From Glandiceps talaboti (Eukaryota > Hemichordata > Enteropneusta > Spengelidae): 64,000 nt of DNA. Under the pieces are notes generated by a model. The model was not told the origin of the DNA and ran no database searches. It worked only from the letters and a program-made list of their open reading frames with translations. Shown here in pieces: positions 57,501 through 64,000 of the stretch; within the stretch, counting starts at the first letter, position 1; every line of letters begins with the position of its first letter. The DNA is taken from NCBI RefSeq assembly GCF_964340395.1, contig NC_135564.1, positions 861,501-925,500 of the forward strand, written 5' to 3'. A program made the translations under genes and the position numbers.

Positions 57501-58504
57501 TGGGCGCTCTATTGTGAGCTGTATTTCTCTTTGTTCTAGTACCATGAACAGACTTTGAAAAGTGCACTGCTCAAAAGATACATTCATGCTGCAAGAATAA
57601 GCTTGACACCAAGTATATATATAGTTAAACTGTTAGCTTAGTTTTGAATTCAACTAATTAAATTCCCACCTGTCATTATTTAGTCAAATATTTCCCTAAC
57701 TGTACAACAACATTACTAGGTCAGTATATTGTCTTACACTTTTTAGTGTTCACCTTCCAACAGGACCAATTCCTTGCAGAAATAATCTAGTGTATGTATA
57801 GACTTTTCAAATTAACAGTAATTTGATATCTCCCTGAGAGGTAGAATTGTTTCCAATGCGCTGACAACGAACAGGTGCATGTCATATTAAAATATGCAGT
57901 GAATGTAATATTAGTTAGTATGCATGCCTGCTATGGGTTACATAACGCTTTGCTGAAACCCCTGCGGTATGGGCTATTAGCCTGCTAAACGGTGAATAAA
58001 TGACCTTGAATGGCATCGGGCCTCTCTTTTGTTCGATAGAAATCACCACATTCCACCACAGAAAGAAGAGCAAGAACGGTCTATTGTTCATCATTTCGTC
58101 TCGTTATACTGATTCTTGCTGCCATGTTGGACACATCGACTGACCCACAAGGCGGCGAGAGGTAAGGTTTTCACTGTCTATGAACAAGTGTGCATGCAAA
58201 TACAGTTGATTGCTTCTGAACGCTTTGCTTGGGAAACTGTGTACTTGTGATGCGTGTTGTCATAACAACGATGTGGGTTTTTGTTTACATTTTTAAAGAA
58301 AAACGACAATGTCAATGAAATGCACTAACAGTGACAGCGTAACATTTACGTGATTTTGTCTGGTCACCTTTCAAAACGCTGCAGTGTGTAGGTTATCAAG
58401 GGGCGGCCAAGGACTTCACAGTACTGTTTCGGAGTTTGAAGACCCATTCGTTCACCTGTTCCAGCGGCTGGTAACACAGCATACGTCGTGAACTCCATTT
58501 CCAT
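39363..58504 (-). CDS. CRPPA: CRPPA / ISPD, D-ribitol-5-phosphate cytidylyltransferase (nine coding exons, 386 aa)
   Basis: Makes CDP-ribitol from CTP and ribitol 5-phosphate, the donor for the ribitol-phosphate units of the matriglycan linker on alpha-dystroglycan; a cytosolic homodimer in vertebrates. Exons: 58368-58504, 54111-54369, 53324-53473, 48664-48768, 44199-44244, 42710-42795, 42042-42107, 40993-41205, 39363-39461; all junctions in phase. The IspD-type nucleotidyltransferase domain occupies about residues 8-225: [11 protein letters not shown] (11-21) and PKQ (25-27) for CTP binding, GAETRHRSI (82-90), [11 protein letters not shown] (105-115), [18 protein letters not shown], and [12 protein letters not shown]. 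The rest is the eukaryote-specific C-terminal domain, shorter than human (451 aa in total). Gene length is 19 kb because the introns hold many minisatellites. Exon 3 has an unusual in-frame tandem duplication in the following intron. Confidence 0.95.
39728..40018. repeat. 17-bp minisatellite
   Basis: Seventeen units of GAGGTGTTTGGGGTAGT with AAGT and AGAT variants. G-rich on the plus strand (one GGGG per unit), so G-quadruplex-prone. In CRPPA intron 8. Confidence 0.93.
40150..40945. repeat. 47-bp minisatellite, about 17 copies
   Basis: Unit with CACCTTTTGTCATAGTCAGT and CATTGGTCACATAGGAGAC, ending within 50 bp of the CRPPA exon 8 donor. Two unit types (CATAGTCAGT and CCTAATCAGT) are interspersed. 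Confidence 0.93.
40993..41205 (-). CDS. CRPPA: CRPPA exon 8
   Basis: 213 nt between TTTTACAG and GTATGT, phase 0 both sides. Encodes the last part of the C-terminal domain, including [20 protein letters not shown] and [14 protein letters not shown]. Confidence 0.88.
41731..41938 (+). mobile_element. TTAA-flanked MITE-like element
   Basis: TTAAAGGCCC at the left, GGGCCTTAA at the right, internal TTCCATCCCAGGTTCTCACA and GTGGGTCAACTTTTTCTATA. One of the few copies with both ends in place. In CRPPA intron 7. Confidence 0.65.
42042..42107 (-). CDS. CRPPA: CRPPA exon 7
   Basis: 66 nt between CACAATAG and GTAAGT. Encodes [18 protein letters not shown], aligning with the human GRHLQQIILDQCYNFVCV helix and strand. 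Phase 0. Confidence 0.82.
42258..42484. repeat. (CA)n-rich microsatellite with a C10 run
   Basis: Interrupted CACA/CATA/CCCA repeat. Open Cys-Val frames on the minus strand are artefacts of the repeat. Confidence 0.92.
42710..42795 (-). CDS. CRPPA: CRPPA exon 6
   Basis: 86 nt between TTTATAG and GTTGGT. Encodes [20 protein letters not shown]; phase 1 in, phase 0 out. Start of the C-terminal domain (human QEICVVMDTEEDN). Confidence 0.83.
42860..43690. repeat. 34-bp minisatellite, about 24 copies
   Basis: Unit TCACATTCATGTAGCTGTCA plus ATCATGGAGTGACA. Left units have GCCAATGGTGG, right units GTCAATCATGG. In CRPPA intron 5. Confidence 0.95.
43775..44045. repeat. Diverged repeat of about 75-80 bp, three to four copies
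   Basis: Units share CACCTTGTACCATAATTTTG-like, GGAGGGGAAATC-like and ATATATGTCCACACC-like blocks. Confidence 0.6.
44199..44244 (-). CDS. CRPPA: CRPPA exon 5
   Basis: 46 nt between ACTACAG and [21 protein letters not shown] matches human VTYKRDLYAAESIIK closely. Confidence 0.93.
45590..45830. mobile_element. tRNA-derived SINE-like element, degenerate copy 3
   Basis: Retains TTCCTCAACTCCCTAGGGAG, CTACCAGGTCTCCAATTATA and CCAAGGACTTTAGCAG blocks in the same order as the copy at 15984-16362. Confidence 0.55.
45833..46116. mobile_element. 284-bp MITE with TAGCCCC termini
   Basis: Left end TAGCCCCATCTACA, right end TGTAGACGGGGCTA: inverted, with TA as possible target duplication. Subterminal TCCTACCTGAGG also occurs inverted near the right end. 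The interior is CpG-rich relative to its flanks (GATGTCGCGCC, GGACGTGTTTGCG). In CRPPA intron 4. Confidence 0.75.
46215..46380 (-). mobile_element. TTAA-flanked MITE-like element, minus orientation
   Basis: AGAAGTTGGTCCTGAACAAC, TTTCACTGATAAGATAACAC, and GGGCCT followed by TTAA at 46377. Confidence 0.6.
47239..47866 (+). mobile_element. TTAA-flanked element with five-fold internal 117-bp amplification
   Basis: Begins TTAAAGGCCAAGG and ends GGGCCT/TTAA. The interior (TTCCATGTTCTCACA through CACACCTAATGTTT) is repeated five times at an exact 117-bp period (ATGTTT at 47367, 47484, 47601, 47718 and 47835). The copies are almost identical, so the expansion is recent. Confidence 0.8.
48357..48524. 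repeat. (CATA)n then (CAGA)n microsatellite
   Basis: About 31 CATA units followed by 10 CAGA units, 140 bp from CRPPA exon 4. Confidence 0.95.
48664..48768 (-). CDS. CRPPA: CRPPA exon 4
   Basis: 105 nt between TTCCCCAG and [26 protein letters not shown] corresponds to human [18 protein letters not shown], the end of the nucleotidyltransferase domain. Phase 0 in, so it accepts any of the three exon 3 donors. Confidence 0.94.
48822..49098. repeat. 67-bp repeat, four copies
   Basis: TGTCAGAATGTATGACATCA and ACTACAGTATACAAAGATGG in each unit. Confidence 0.88.
49760..50700. repeat. 49-bp minisatellite with an inverted copy upstream
   Basis: About 13 units (50065-50700) of CTAATTGAAACTCTATAGTC plus ACTCTGGTTTGGTAGTAACA. 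A single inverted copy, GTACTACCAAACCAGAGTGA, lies at 49764-49800. This layout suggests an element with inverted ends whose right end was amplified. In CRPPA intron 3. Confidence 0.85.
51240..51590 (-). mobile_element. LINE fragment (3' end of a non-LTR reverse transcriptase gene)
   Basis: Minus-strand frame ending at 51407 contains [20 protein letters not shown] and [14 protein letters not shown], the typical C-terminal tail of CR1/L2-like LINE polyproteins. After the stop comes a short 3' region ending in TTTATTATTGTTATTA at about 51235. Heavily 5'-truncated, no catalytic residues remain. Confidence 0.75.
51595..51775. repeat. Direct repeat of about 85 bp, two copies and a third partial
   Basis: GGTGTTGCTGTGTTTTATCT and ATTATCAGGTTTCCTGAGAA twice, then a diverged copy to about 51840. 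It abuts the LINE fragment. Confidence 0.75.
52533..52669. mobile_element. GTGACCTAAGG palindromic element, copy 2
   Basis: TTATTCCATACTATTTGTCT at one end and GAAGTTGGGGAATAATAT at the other; core GTGACCTAAGGGGTTTTGTC and GACAAGGGCCCCTTAGG. Confidence 0.6.
53123..53323 (-). repeat. In-frame tandem duplicates of the CRPPA exon 3 end
   Basis: Following the normal exon end (unit 1, 53324-53398), unit 2 (53249-53323, 75 nt) and unit 3 (53177-53248, 72 nt) repeat the segment [18 protein letters not shown] and on, with changes ([19 protein letters not shown]). A partial unit 4 ends near 53123. No stop interrupts units 2-3, and each of units 1-3 is followed by the same donor GTAAGATC (53316-53323, 53241-53248, 53169-53176). 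They could be skipped as intron or added as 25 or 49 extra residues. The PQAF motif of the family is intact only in unit 1. Confidence 0.9.
53324..53473 (-). CDS. CRPPA: CRPPA exon 3
   Basis: 150 nt after ATCCTAAG, phase 0 both sides. [19 protein letters not shown] then [20 protein letters not shown] and IHEAYTE, matching human AAGAIRPLVSTVVSPSADG and SEMPQAFLFDVIYEAYQQ. The low boundary is the first of three identical donors. Confidence 0.92.
54111..54369 (-). CDS. CRPPA: CRPPA exon 2
   Basis: 259 nt between CTCTTTAG and GTAAGT. Contains [13 protein letters not shown] and [19 protein letters not shown], core of the cytidylyltransferase fold; the Asp of HDAVRPF is in the position of the metal/substrate loop. 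Confidence 0.95.
54540..54866. repeat. (CATA)n microsatellite with CACA and CAGA interruptions
   Basis: About 330 bp of ACAT tetranucleotides. All four dense reading frames across it (Tyr-Ile-His-Thr or Met-Tyr-Val-Cys) are repeat artefacts. Confidence 0.96.
54885..54990 (+). mobile_element. Possible LINE 3' end
   Basis: GGGACATCTTGATGGCCTGAA followed by ATAAAGAAATAATACTGATA and AATAATAA. Ending in an AATAA-rich microsatellite, this looks like the 3' terminus of a CR1/RTE-type LINE. Only about 100 bp is recognisable. Confidence 0.35.
55488..55612. mobile_element. GTGACCTAAGG palindromic element, copy 3
   Basis: TTATTCCCCAATATTTAAGG left, AATTATTGGAGAATAATA right; core GTGACCTAAGGGGCCTTTGT and GACAACCTTTAGGTCAC. 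A further partial copy precedes it at about 55400-55460. Confidence 0.6.
55620..58367 (-). other. CRPPA intron 1, first part
   Basis: Unique AT-rich DNA. Includes a C-rich stretch at 56438-56463 and a roughly 260-bp region (about 56287-56545) bounded by GGGTTCTCCC and GGGGAGAACCC, perhaps another inverted-repeat element. No exon recognised apart from a weak plus-strand candidate at 58134-58161. Confidence 0.4.
58368..58504 (-). CDS. CRPPA: CRPPA exon 1 (start codon)
   Basis: ATG at 58502-58504 (a second ATG two codons on gives MEF). [20 protein letters not shown] is the CTP-binding P-loop-like motif of IspD-type enzymes. Donor GTGACC, leaving two bases for exon 2. Human CRPPA has a longer N-terminus. 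Confidence 0.93.
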
Positions 58505-61500
58505 ACGACCTATATTGAAAGTTTCATAACTCAAATGAAGACCATTTGGTCGGCAAAACTTTTTGTGAGTGCCGCCATATTGGAAAATGATGCACCATGG
58601 GATATTGACTCCCTAGGTGTGTAATTGCGTAACATGGCGTGTCCTCTAAGTTTATGTTTATGAAATGTTCTTATAACAGGTGTGTGGACAGCGCCCCTTT
58701 TTGTGTCTAAAAAGTTTTCACATGTTATACTTAAATGTGCAAGCATCCAGAACAATGGAGTTTTCGTAAGATGAGGGGTAAATATTTAAAATAGTCGAGA
58801 TGGTGCTCACCAGGTGTCGGTTTTTACACCAAACAAAAACGAAAAGAATTTGTGAGCTCATTGATGTGTTTACTATTAGCTGGAAAGCCGAAGAGTGTAC
58901 CAAACACTTGTCACTTTGGTGCTAAAAAATAAGATTGACTGGTCGCTGACAGAAGAGTGACAGTCGAAAGTATTTGCTGGCGAGATTTTCCGTAATCTTT
59001 GACAACATAGAAAGTGAACCCAGTGATAAACACTCAACAGGAAAGAACTAACACTTAGGGTAGCAAGTATAAGCTGGGCCAAATCCAGAGATAATTCTGT
59101 AGCCTATCATAACAACTTTCTATAAAGCTGTAACAACTTTGAAAGCACTGTTAGGATTTGCTGCATTTAAGCCGAAAATAAGTCAAATACACCGTGTCTA
59201 TTCACTGACAGAAGCAATCTGGTCAACCTTGTAACAGTTCAAATCACCTATACGTACGTCATTTCCCAGCTTTGCGAGTTGTCTGACGTCATACAGTTGT
59301 TACGTTGATTAGCCTAGAACGATGAAGCGTATGATCAACACACATATAATCAAATAGCAAACGAAACATTAATTCTCAAATAGCAATTCTATATAACTGA
59401 CGTTTCAAGCACTCCCACGGCTTCCGCCACTCGCGTGTTTCTCTTTTCTCTGTAAACATAACTCGATCTCGATATGACAAATTGCATTGACTTTGAATAG
59501 ATCGCGTGAAGGGTTCCAAGGCCTTTGAGCCTACCCATTATCGAATTTTAAACATTTCAAACGTGACATGGTTTTTCCCCCAACGCGATTGACGTAATAG
59601 TAAACGTTGAGTTGTATCTTCGAACCATAACGATCGCGGGCGTAAGTTTCAATCGATGTGTAGCCTCAAGGGATGGACAATGATTAGGAAATGACACGAA
59701 AACCAACAAATGAGATGAGAGACGGGTCAATATCTTTTGCACCCCTCCTCTAACTGTTAAAATGCCAAAACCACTACAAAAAGTCCTGGAAAATTGGTTT
59801 TATTATAAATCACATTAAATATGCTAAGCATAATGAGTTCACTGACTATATATATACATATACATTATCCATATCGATAATGCCCACTGGTTGTCCGGAC
59901 TTCGTCGATATAACTGCAAGCGATTTACCAGGGTAAAGAGAGACATGCAGCATAGTTGAAATCCATAAGACAGGAACAAAGTTGATGCTTTATTACAATG
60001 TTGCTCCTCTTACTCTCCATCCCATCGATCCAATGATAGTATTTTATAGATGGATAGAAAAGCACTGTTCAAAGGTATGTTGCAATCTCCGTGTAGTTTG
60101 TATTCAAGTGTAGTTGTGTTTTAGAAGTCAATACTGACAGTTCTGTATTTGTATAGGTTCATAATATATTATTGCATATTTTTCCCACAAGAAGGGTAAC
60201 AAAGTTTTATATTATTCTAACTGGACCCTAATCTGTAAAGCAGGTTGTTCAGTATTCAATGTAATGATGTCGAAAGTTGAACTGGTAAGGATTATGTGCA
60301 TGCAATCAGGCTAGGATAGGTTGGAGTTGTAATTTTCGCACACATAGAATAGTAAGCTTAAATCGCAACTGTCAGTTGCTGACAACTAAAAGGACGAATC
60401 TATGTATTCTCTGTATGCGTGCGTGAAATCGTGAGAAAGAGAGGTGGGGAAAGGATTCTATCCATACCTGTAGTCACGAGCGTCAACTTGACTGTATGTC
60501 AAATAAAAGAATAGGCCATAGGGCTTGAATACACTAAATGACATGGGATGTATTTTGACAGGCGAAGGGACCATTATCTGCTCCGTTTTGTAACCACATC
60601 GGATGTACAACCAACACTAGCCGCAAGTATCCGATGTGTGGCTTCGCGACGCCTTACAATGTTCGTCGTAGATCGCTTTAATTTCATGCATTTGTAACTT
60701 TCCAACCTTGAAGAAAGCAGGTAAATAAAAACAGGGTTTAATTTTGTACCGCGTATGACGATTAGGCATAAAAGACGAATTGTGCAATTTGTCAACTCCA
60801 GTGCAAAGGAAAATTGGGCATTTGGCGACGCTTATTGGAACGCGGTGAGGCGAGCGTAAAGCTGTTGTCAATTGGCGACGTTCCCCTATTCACGTTGGAA
60901 TGAACGCTATTCTTACAGTTTGACCAAGACATAATTGTATAGAGATTGAAAGCTGGTGAAGTAATTTCCGGCGAGAGTTCACCACACTTCTTCAGCAGTG
61001 TCGCTTTGTCACAATACGTTACATTGTAACAGCACGACTCGATCGAAGAAAGACTTGTTAAAGACACTCAGCGCTAATATACACCCGTATAATAGCCTGG
61101 ACTGAAACGATTCACTCAGCTTGTATCTCCCAGCTTTCAAGAAGAAGGTAAGGCGATGTGCGACCAAATCGCACCAGATCATACAAAGAATGGTAGAATT
61201 GTTGTGATTGCGACTCAAGGTATGTTTGCATTTTTCAAGGCTAAACAACTCCACACCCGATTGCTGAACACCCTAATACTGTACAAGTTTGAATGGTTGC
61301 TTCCGCTTCTCTGTGTATGGACATAACTACAGGGAACAGTATTGCTGTGATAAACAAACCCGTGTACCTAGTAATTACTGTCCATGTGAAATTCTTTCTT
61401 TAACAATTCTCAATGTTTTACTAATTTCCAACCCTTTCTGAGCTGACAGTTAAGCAGTGTGTTAGCTCGGAACTGGTTCCTGCAACCTATTCCCGTGTGT

Positions 61501-64000
61501 CCCATGAGTGACCGGGCTACATTGTGTCGCGGTTTGTCGACCGGTGTCGCTGGTGAATTCTGTTTCGATATTGGGTAAAAACATCGCGACAGTGGCAAAC
61601 AGGCTAAAAGTGTAAAAGGTTGCGTTAGAATTAGGAATGCATTTCAAATTGAATAGAGAGAAGGAAAATTAAGAGTTCATGCGTACAAACAGGATACAGG
61701 AGAGAAAAGAAGTGGTTACCCTGATTTGCATTAATGGTATATCATGAATACGTAATTAGTTTGTTATTTAACTCACTACCACCTCGAGGCCTGGACCTGA
61801 GGGTTGTCTTCCAACACACACCTGTTGCACTTGTCACTGCACGTACTTTTTTAGTGATGATGCGCGGGTGTCTACGTTTACGTTAATTGAATCCTTTTAA
61901 CGTTTTTAAGACCACCGGGTCTCCGTCGATCTGTTTGCTTAGATTTACATATATTTGTATTTAGAGTTGATGTACATTGTCTTCAAGATAGCTCATGGTG
62001 TTGTGCTTATTTTTGGCACTTTGGTGATTATCTTATCTGACATTACGCTCCTTCATCATCTATTTTTACCTTCTATATTTGTTCTTCAATGTTTTGCTCT
62101 TTATACAACGCATAGGTACTCTCATGATGTCTCTCTATCTCAGTGTCATCATGTCACTCCTTATCTATGTCTTCTCGCACCCCCTCTTGCTAAGCGAGTC
62201 TCTCTCACTCTCACTCTCTATCACTTGTTTGCATGTATTGCGCTGCAAAACAGCTTAGGGCGCAGATTGCATTCGGGACCACACAGTCGTGAAATAGCCT
62301 ATGATGTAACATACCACGACGGCCTTTTATGCTACCACTGTATCAGTCGCATTAAAAAATACAACATTTTGTGCTTTTATCATTTGTGAAAATCTCTATT
62401 GAACACCCCTTTTAAATTGTAACTATTTTAGATGTTTTTAGTTGCCTTGTATCCCGTCCATGGAACTCGTAGAAACAAATTCGGGCCTAATCTGTAATCA
62501 TTGAAAACAAGTTTTGCAATTGTTTTTTTTTTGTAGAAAAAAAAGAATACAACGAAAGGTCTCGGGAAAACCCTGTTTCCATTTGTATTCCTTATTCAAA
62601 GGATTCCTTCTTCCTTTTTCACTTGCAATTAGATGTAGAGACCGGTCATTATATTAGAGCATGCTTTTCTAAGCCCAGTCAAGTCAACAGTTGGATAGAC
62701 GCCTTTTGTGTATTCTGAACACAAGGTTTTTGTCCTTGCGAAAAGAAACTTTGTCAAAGTGTCACTTTTTGGAGTGTGTCTGTAAGCAATGTCAACATCA
62801 ACACTGTCCACGTCTTATTTCCACAGTGGGAAATCTTTCAATGAAATCGCCTATGGTTATTGAGCGAGAACCAGTTCGTTGCCCGGTAATGTTTATCTGG
62901 GAGGAGGGATACGTCAGCCAATGATTGACGAGCTTTCAAGTTCGGGTGATTGACTGCGTTTAAATTATCCAATGATTGACAGGCTTTCAGCAGCCAGTAA
63001 TGAACGTTCTTTAGTCTGCGAGCTGTCAATCTTCGTCAGTTGTCAGATACAGTATTTAAACGCTAACAGTCCTTCATATCTGAGTTTATCAGCAAACACT
63101 TTGGTAGCAATTAAAGAACAATTGAGATGATTAGCATTAATTAATTAATTAATTACTGGCCGTTTAAACAGTAGCAAGTTAATTAACGGTGAACAGTCAT
63201 CGAAGAGGTGGTCCTTTTCGAGAGAAAAAATCTCGTCTCCAGACACAGTGTAGTGTTCATGATTTTCGGAGTAAGAACGATTAGTCAATATTGTATAGGG
63301 TTGCTTGTGGTGGGGGCATTGCGGGGCCTTGGGGCAGACTAGTATAGAAATCAAACCCCGTACTCTCTTGCAAGATTAGCCAATCACAATGGCAAACTGT
63401 ACCATATATGTCACATCGTCTTGTAACAAGTTAGACCGGGCCCACGACTATGTCCATCAAAATGCTCTCAAATACCGCGTTGACTATAACCTGCCTCGAG
63501 TCACGAATTTTTGGGTTAATTACCGTAATAGGTCCAACCGGAGGACAGATGTTACTTTTGTATGCGACCTGCCAATCATTGCGTCGGTTACAGTATCAAT
63601 GTAGCAATGTTTAAAACAATACCCATCATGCATCATAGAAGGCGGACTGGTATGCCGCTGGATGGTTGAGTGATCATGTACTCGTCAGTTATTTGGACTT
63701 TGTTAGCAAACATCGCAATAATTAGTGTCTTTATAAACCCCGGCTTAGCATTCTGACATCTGACTGCTCATGTCATGGTGAGATAAAACACATGTCTTGA
63801 TATTTCAGTCAATAACGTGTACACATCACATCTAGTAGTGCATGAATGACTCCTTTATAGATCCTACGAGGTCTCAGACAGCGTCTTTAACTCGTAGACG
63901 ATGAAGTGGCACATGCTCTAACCTCAAGTCTTGATCAGTTATTGCTCTGATTTTCAATTTAATGGCGATAATCAAGTTTTACAAACAAACATGAAAGGAT
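58505..64000. other. Upstream flank of CRPPA, no recognised gene
   Basis: Unlike the introns to the left, this 5.5 kb has many CpG dinucleotides and almost no minisatellites. Near the CRPPA start it holds a promoter-like stretch (CGCCATATTGG at about 58571). Candidate first exons on the plus strand are discussed under findings. Frames such as 61955-62389 (+) lack family or splice support. Confidence 0.45.
62918..63060 (+). promoter_or_regulatory. Promoter-like cluster: CCAAT boxes, TGATTGAC sites and TATA-like box
   Basis: CCAATGATTGAC occurs at 62918 and 62969, TGATTGAC also at 62947, and an inverted GCTGTCAATC at 63022. TGATTGACAG is the classical PBX-MEIS/PREP heterodimer site; CCAAT is the NF-Y site. 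TATTTAAA at 63053-63060 follows at a plausible spacing. No transcript downstream could be identified before the window ends. Confidence 0.45.

Noticed and set aside
61955-62389. 144-codon plus-strand frame
   Set aside because: Leu/His/Tyr-rich with no domain pattern and no splice or promoter support; probably chance.

Overview
This is a piece of an animal nuclear genome. The genes are split into short exons with GT-AG introns, and the non-coding DNA is AT-rich. It is crowded with microsatellites, minisatellites and small inverted-repeat (MITE-like) elements. All the recognisable genes are conserved metazoan genes. The density of minisatellites and MITEs, plus a death-domain gene fragment, would fit a marine invertebrate such as an invertebrate deuterostome, but nothing in the sequence fixes the species.

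Layout, left to right. (1) 997-1283 (+): last coding exon of a death-domain protein whose start lies outside the window. (2) 3707-9192 and 11774-18658 (-): two tandem pirin genes. Each has eight coding exons of identical sizes (25, 237, 123, 137, 109, 225, 95 and 117 nt) and encodes 355 residues. Both keep the His/His/His/Glu metal ligands and both carry an N-terminal hydrophobic segment that human pirin lacks. (3) 19933-20091 (-): an unidentified candidate first exon, head-to-head with the next gene. (4) 20348-29651 (+): a DAZAP2-like gene with three upstream exons and two alternative terminal exons of equal length, about 3 kb apart. (5) 29652-39362: gene-poor DNA with large minisatellites. 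(6) 39363-58504 (-): complete CRPPA (ISPD) orthologue, nine coding exons, 386 residues, the CDP-ribitol synthase of the alpha-dystroglycan glycosylation pathway. (7) 58505-64000: no recognised gene, but richer in CpG, with a promoter-like cluster of CCAAT/TGATTGAC sites.

The most unusual structure is at CRPPA exon 3. The last 75 nt of the exon are repeated in tandem into the intron. Each extra unit stays open in frame and ends in the same splice donor, so three in-phase donors are available (predicted 386, 411 or 435 residues). The CRPPA stop-codon segment is also repeated in tandem. Other arrays seem to have grown from MITE parts: a 117-bp array inside a TTAA-flanked element, and a 49-bp array whose unit is inverted once about 270 bp upstream. 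Together these suggest repeated local amplification of whatever sequence was present, coding or not.

The genes do not form a pathway. They are ordinary independent eukaryotic genes, apart from the pirin duplication and a possible shared promoter at 20.1-20.3 kb. Exon coordinates come from reading splice sites and matching remembered family features; no alignment or database search was run.
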